From assembly GCF_014204915.1 (NCBI RefSeq), contig NZ_JACHMH010000001.1, positions 3,869,501-3,933,500 on the forward strand: 64,000 bases of DNA. The letters run 5' to 3'. Below, piece by piece: positions 61,131-64,000 of the stretch. Source of the DNA: Crossiella cryophila. Lineage in GTDB: Bacteria > Actinomycetota > Actinomycetes > Mycobacteriales > Pseudonocardiaceae. Below the pieces are notes generated by a model. The model was given only the letters and a program-made list of their open reading frames with translations, did no database searches and was not told where the DNA came from. Made by a program: the position numbers and the translations under genes. Every line of letters starts with the position of its first letter. Position 1 is the first letter of the stretch.

Positions 61131-62963
61131 GTGACAGAGCAACTGGGCGACCCTCACGAAGGGATGTCCCGGAACGTAGGGCTGACCGCGCTCGCCGCGT
61201 TCGAGTCGGCGCCCTTGCTGGTCTGGCTGGTCGACGGGCTGCGCAACCAGCCTCTCGGCGCGAACGCGGCCGCCCGCGCGCACGGCGCCGGGCCCTTCGG
61301 CGGTCCGGAACTCCGGGCCGCGGTCACCGAGGCCGCGCTCACCGGTCAGGCCACCCGGGTCACCCTGGACCTGCACGCCGGCGCGGTCACCCCGCTGCTG
61401 GGCGGGGACTCCGCGGTGCTGGTCGTGCTGGCCGATGTGGCCGAGGCACTGCGCTCCGGCGGGGAAACCGCCGAGGCGCACACCGTGCCGGGGGTGGCGG
61501 TGGCCGGGGTGCACCGGGTCAACGCCAGCCTGTCCGCGGCCGCCGGCGACTTCTACGAGGCCATCCCGCTCGACGGCGGCCGGATCGCGCTGGCCGTCGG
61601 CGATGTCGGGCAGGGCGAGGACACCGCGGGCGCGATGACCCGGCTGCGCGGCGCGCTGCTGGCCTACCTGCTGGCAGGCATGGGCGTGGAGGAGGTCATG
61701 GCCAACCTGGGCCGCTTCGCCGGGCGCACCGCGGGCGCGGGCGGCAGCACCGCCAGCCTGGCCGTGCTCGACCCTGGCAGCCTGCGCCTGGACTACGTCA
61801 CCGCGGGCCACCCGCCGCCGCTGCTGATCGGCGCCGACGGCGGCAGCCGGGCGCTGGCCCGCACCGGCGGCGCCCCGCTGGGCTACGGCGACGGCGGCTA
61901 CCGCGCGCAGACCGCCCAGCTCACCGAGGCCGACACGGTCCTGTTGCACACCAACGGACTGCTCTGGCTGCCCGGCCCGGACGCCGAACGCAACGCGCAC
62001 CTGCTGCTGCGCTCGGCCGCGGCCCGGCTCACCGAGTCCGGGCTGACCGTGGAACAGGCCGGGCGGGCCATCATCGAGGACCTGGCCGGTTCCCGGCAGC
62101 TGCGCGACGAGGCGGTGCTGCTGGCCGCCCGGCTGCGGCCCAGCGCGCCCGCGCCGCTGACCATGGTGGTGCCGGCGCGGCCGGACCAGCTGCGCCCGGT
62201 GCGCAGGCAGTTCCAGGACTGGCTGGGCACGGCGGGGGCCAGCCAGCAGGACGTGGAGATCCTGCAGCTCACCTCGGGTGAGGCGATGACCAACGCGATC
62301 GAGCACGCCTATCCGCCCGGCACCGTCGGCCAGGTCGAGTTCCGGGCCAGGCTGGACCCGGACGGCACCGTGCAGGTCGACATCACCGACCAGGGCGGCT
62401 GGGTCGCGCCCCGGCACGACCGCGGCTCCCGCGGCCGCGGCCTGCTGCTGATGCGGCAGTGCGTTGACGAGTTGCGGGTGTCCCCGACCGAACACGGCAC
62501 CTCGGTCTGCCTGCGGCACCGGCTGCGCGGACTGGACGTGGCCGAACAGGACGAGGGCGGGCTCAGCGGGTTCGGCGCGCCTCAGGAGGCCAACCGGCTG
62601 CCCGCGGGGGCGGACCTGCGCACCGCCTACATCGGGGAACGGGTGCACGCCTGGCTCTCCGGCGAGCTGGACGGCGCGGCCACCGAGGTGCTCGGCCGCC
62701 AGCTGGCCAACCTCACCTGCGGCGGCACCGTCCCGCTCTCGGTGGACCTGTCCCAGGTCGGACACCTCTCCAGCGCCGGGGTGACGTTGCTCTTCGAGCT
62801 GGCCCACCAGGCCAGCACCGCGGGCTGCCGGCTGCACGTGCACGCGGCCACCGGCAGCTCGGCGGCCTACGTGCTGGCCAACACCGGCCTGCACGCGGTG
62901 GCCGAGGTGATGGTGGTGGCCAGTCAACCGGACGAGCCGGAGCCGAGCATTCCCCCGAGTTGA
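61131..62963 (+). CDS. fused SpoIIE phosphatase - RsbW-like kinase - STAS protein
   Basis: 610 residues. Residues 115-335 form an RsbU/SpoIIE phosphatase (AAAGDFYEA with Asp140, AVGDVGQGED with Asp158); the expected TDG is TNG (Asn275) so one metal ligand is altered. Residues 345-470 form an anti-sigma-type HATPase (Glu384 and Asn388 in SGEAMTNAIEHAY, DITDQGGW, RGRGLLLMRQCVDEL). Residues 500-600 form a STAS domain with SSAG (Ser548) at the phospho-acceptor site in place of DSSG. All three parts of a partner-switch sit in one chain. GTG start; 64 bp after the HAMP kinase and upstream of another STAS gene. Confidence 0.9.
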   Translation: MTEQLGDPHEGMSRNVGLTALAAFESAPLLVWLVDGLRNQPLGANAAARAHGAGPFGGPELRAAVTEAALTGQATRVTLDLHAGAVTPLLGGDSAVLVVLADVAEALRSGGETAEAHTVPGVAVAGVHRVNASLSAAAGDFYEAIPLDGGRIALAVGDVGQGEDTAGAMTRLRGALLAYLLAGMGVEEVMANLGRFAGRTAGAGGSTASLAVLDPGSLRLDYVTAGHPPPLLIGADGGSRALARTGGAPLGYGDGGYRAQTAQLTEADTVLLHTNGLLWLPGPDAERNAHLLLRSAAARLTESGLTVEQAGRAIIEDLAGSRQLRDEAVLLAARLRPSAPAPLTMVVPARPDQLRPVRRQFQDWLGTAGASQQDVEILQLTSGEAMTNAIEHAYPPGTVGQVEFRARLDPDGTVQVDITDQGGWVAPRHDRGSRGRGLLLMRQCVDELRVSPTEHGTSVCLRHRLRGLDVAEQDEGGLSGFGAPQEANRLPAGADLRTAYIGERVHAWLSGELDGAATEVLGRQLANLTCGGTVPLSVDLSQVGHLSSAGVTLLFELAHQASTAGCRLHVHAATGSSAAYVLANTGLHAVAEVMVVASQPDEPEPSIPPS

Positions 62964-63043
62964 CCAGCAGGGCCTTCTGCCGACGCGTTGCGCGGCGGTC
63001 TAGGGTGGCAAGCAGCGCGCGAGTGAGGGACAGGGGAACCGGA

Positions 63044-63472
63044 GTGGAGCAGCCGGACGTCGTGGAGCCGCACGGCTCCAACGCCACGGGCAGTGGCGCG
63101 CCGATCGCGCCCCCGTACGCCGAAGGCGACCCAGAAGAGCTGATCAGCCTGGAAGTGCGGACCAGGGACGCGGACACCGCGGTGGTCGCGGTCAGCGGCG
63201 AGGTCGACATGTACACCGCCCCACTGCTGGAGGACTGCCTGCGCACCGAGTCGGTGGCCGGCAGCCGCCGCCTGGTGGTGGACCTGTCCCAGGTCGACTT
63301 CCTCGACTCCAGCGGCCTGGCCCTGCTCGTGCAGGTGCACCAGCAGGCCAAGGAGCAGGAACGCGAACTGCGCGTGGTCTGCGTGGAGGGCATCGTGAAA
63401 CGGGCCATCACCAGCACCGGCCTGGACAGCACCCTGGCGCTGTACGCGGATGTGACCTCGGCCAGCGACTGA
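63044..63472 (+). CDS. STAS-domain anti-sigma factor antagonist
   Basis: 142 residues. After a 30-residue leader, one STAS domain: VVAVSGEVDMYTAPLLEDCL and LVVDLSQVDFLDSSGLALLVQV, with canonical DSSG (Ser89-Ser90). It is the likely free antagonist that shuttles between a kinase (for example the RsbW-like part of the preceding gene product) and the phosphatases nearby. GTG 63044 has AGGGGAACCGGA upstream; 28 further in-frame codons lack family resemblance. It ends the signalling cluster. Confidence 0.9.
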   Translation: MEQPDVVEPHGSNATGSGAPIAPPYAEGDPEELISLEVRTRDADTAVVAVSGEVDMYTAPLLEDCLRTESVAGSRRLVVDLSQVDFLDSSGLALLVQVHQQAKEQERELRVVCVEGIVKRAITSTGLDSTLALYADVTSASD

Positions 63473-63572
63473 CCGGTCACCGACAGCGACCGTTGTTACG
63501 CCGGATGGCGGTATTCGGTCACCTTGTGGTCGCGGTCGATAACAACCATCCGGCCTAACCGACGGATCGGGC

Positions 63573-64000
63573 ATGACTACCCGATCCGTTGTCGCGGCAA
63601 CGCTGACCTGCGTACTCGCCGGCGCGTTGCTCCTGCCCGGTGGCGTCGCGGCGGCCGATCCGGCAGCCACCTGCGTCCCGCACGACGTTGCGGTGAGCAC
63701 GCTGACGGTCACCGGCACGATGCACGGCACGCTGTGTCTTCCGGACGGCCCCGCACCCGGCACGGTGCTGCTGCTGGTGCCCGGCGCCACGTACAACTCG
63801 GTGTACTGGGACTTCCCGTACCAGCCGGAGACCTACTCCTTCGTCCGCGCGATGACCGCCGCCGGCCACGCCACCTTCGCGGTGGACCGCCTCGGCACCG
63901 GGGGCAGCACCCGGCCACTGAGCGCCCAGCTCACCACCCTGACCCAGGCCGCGGCCGTGCACGACGTGGTCCAGGCCCTGCGCGCGGGCGAGGTCGGCGG
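63573..64000 (+). CDS. secreted alpha/beta-hydrolase (3' partial)
   Basis: The first 142 residues are visible; the frame runs off the window. A signal peptide (MTTRSVVAATLTCVLAGALL, cleavage near AAA) precedes a beta-sandwich lead-in and the hydrolase core GTVLLLVPGATYNSVYWDFPY, then FVRAMTAAGHATFAVDRLGTGGST, typical of the alpha/beta-hydrolase fold (oxyanion region and first strands). The nucleophile elbow lies beyond the end. The 100 bp upstream contain an inverted repeat CCGGATGG/CCATCCGG (63501 and 63546). Confidence 0.85.
   Translation, partial: MTTRSVVAATLTCVLAGALLLPGGVAAADPAATCVPHDVAVSTLTVTGTMHGTLCLPDGPAPGTVLLLVPGATYNSVYWDFPYQPETYSFVRAMTAAGHATFAVDRLGTGGSTRPLSAQLTTLTQAAAVHDVVQALRAGEVG

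Noticed and set aside
59072-62927. Minus-strand frames of over 600 codons opposite the HAMP kinase and fused switch protein.
   Set aside because: Val/Gly/Gln/His-rich antisense translations; the plus strand carries complete catalytic motifs.
63501-63553. CCGGATGG/CCATCCGG inverted repeat as a terminator of the STAS gene.
   Set aside because: The arms are 8 bp with a 37-base loop; too weak to call without transcript data.

Overview
The window is very GC-rich DNA (GTG starts common, dense gene packing, many 4-bp ATGA/GTGA overlaps) from an actinomycete. A mycoredoxin-type glutaredoxin, TAT-exported glycoside hydrolases, several SpoIIE-type phosphatases with STAS partners, the treX-treY-treZ route and EACC1/caspase genes point to a large-genome soil actinobacterium, most plausibly in Pseudonocardiales. 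The genus is inference. I saw no rRNA, tRNA, transposase, integrase or CRISPR array.

Layout. 0-3 kb: end of a siderophore-type ABC importer (FecCD-like permease, ATPase) and an orphan family-5 solute-binding lipoprotein. 3.2-9.9 kb: regulators and small enzymes (STAS protein, SDR/XRE divergent pair, small membrane protein, AraC, MarR, SpoIIE-type phosphatase) ending in a NarL/DesK-type two-component pair. 10-13.4 kb: a compact four-gene operon of exported and membrane proteins of unknown role, divergent from that two-component pair and sharing a control region with repeats and a palindrome. 13.4-17.9 kb: small stress/redox and regulatory genes. 18.1-24.3 kb: treX-treY-treZ, converting glycogen-type glucans to trehalose; malQ at 48.2 kb is a related alpha-glucan enzyme. 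24.4-28.4 kb: methyltransferase/mycoredoxin pair, MFS exporter, membrane diguanylate cyclase. 28.4-32.0 kb: two tandem modules, each a membrane-anchored caspase-like peptidase preceded by an EACC1-type small protein, one of them internally deleted. 32.1-41.8 kb: a polysaccharide-utilisation locus (GH105, GH95-like, lyase-like, GH27-NPCBM, Gfo/Idh/MocA oxidoreductase, sugar-binding lipoprotein). 41.8-54.5 kb: mixed genes, including two Ppx/GppA homologues of which one is strongly diverged, an orphan ABC ATPase below a DasR-like palindrome, a carotenoid oxygenase, a PadR regulator, malQ, a YibE/F-like protein and an exported metallophosphatase. 54.7-63.5 kb: a partner-switching signalling cluster: PAS-GAF-SpoIIE phosphatase, a soluble hybrid histidine kinase with seven near-identical 92-residue HAMP units, a fused phosphatase-kinase-STAS protein and a separate STAS protein. 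The window ends inside an exported alpha/beta hydrolase.

Most unusual signals: (1) two related arrays of about 21-bp inverted-repeat units, each placed exactly between convergent genes; (2) the duplicated caspase/EACC1 modules; (3) the four-gene exported operon whose membrane protein carries a duplicated Trp-Asp/Trp-His/Pro-His motif; (4) the fused partner-switch protein beside the HAMP-repeat kinase; (5) a recurrent palindrome TCCACWGTGGA, mostly inside genes; (6) three convergent gene pairs that share one CTAG as both stop codons, and one divergent pair that appears to share a CATG for both starts. Start codons were set by ribosome-binding-site spacing and family length; where they are uncertain this is stated.
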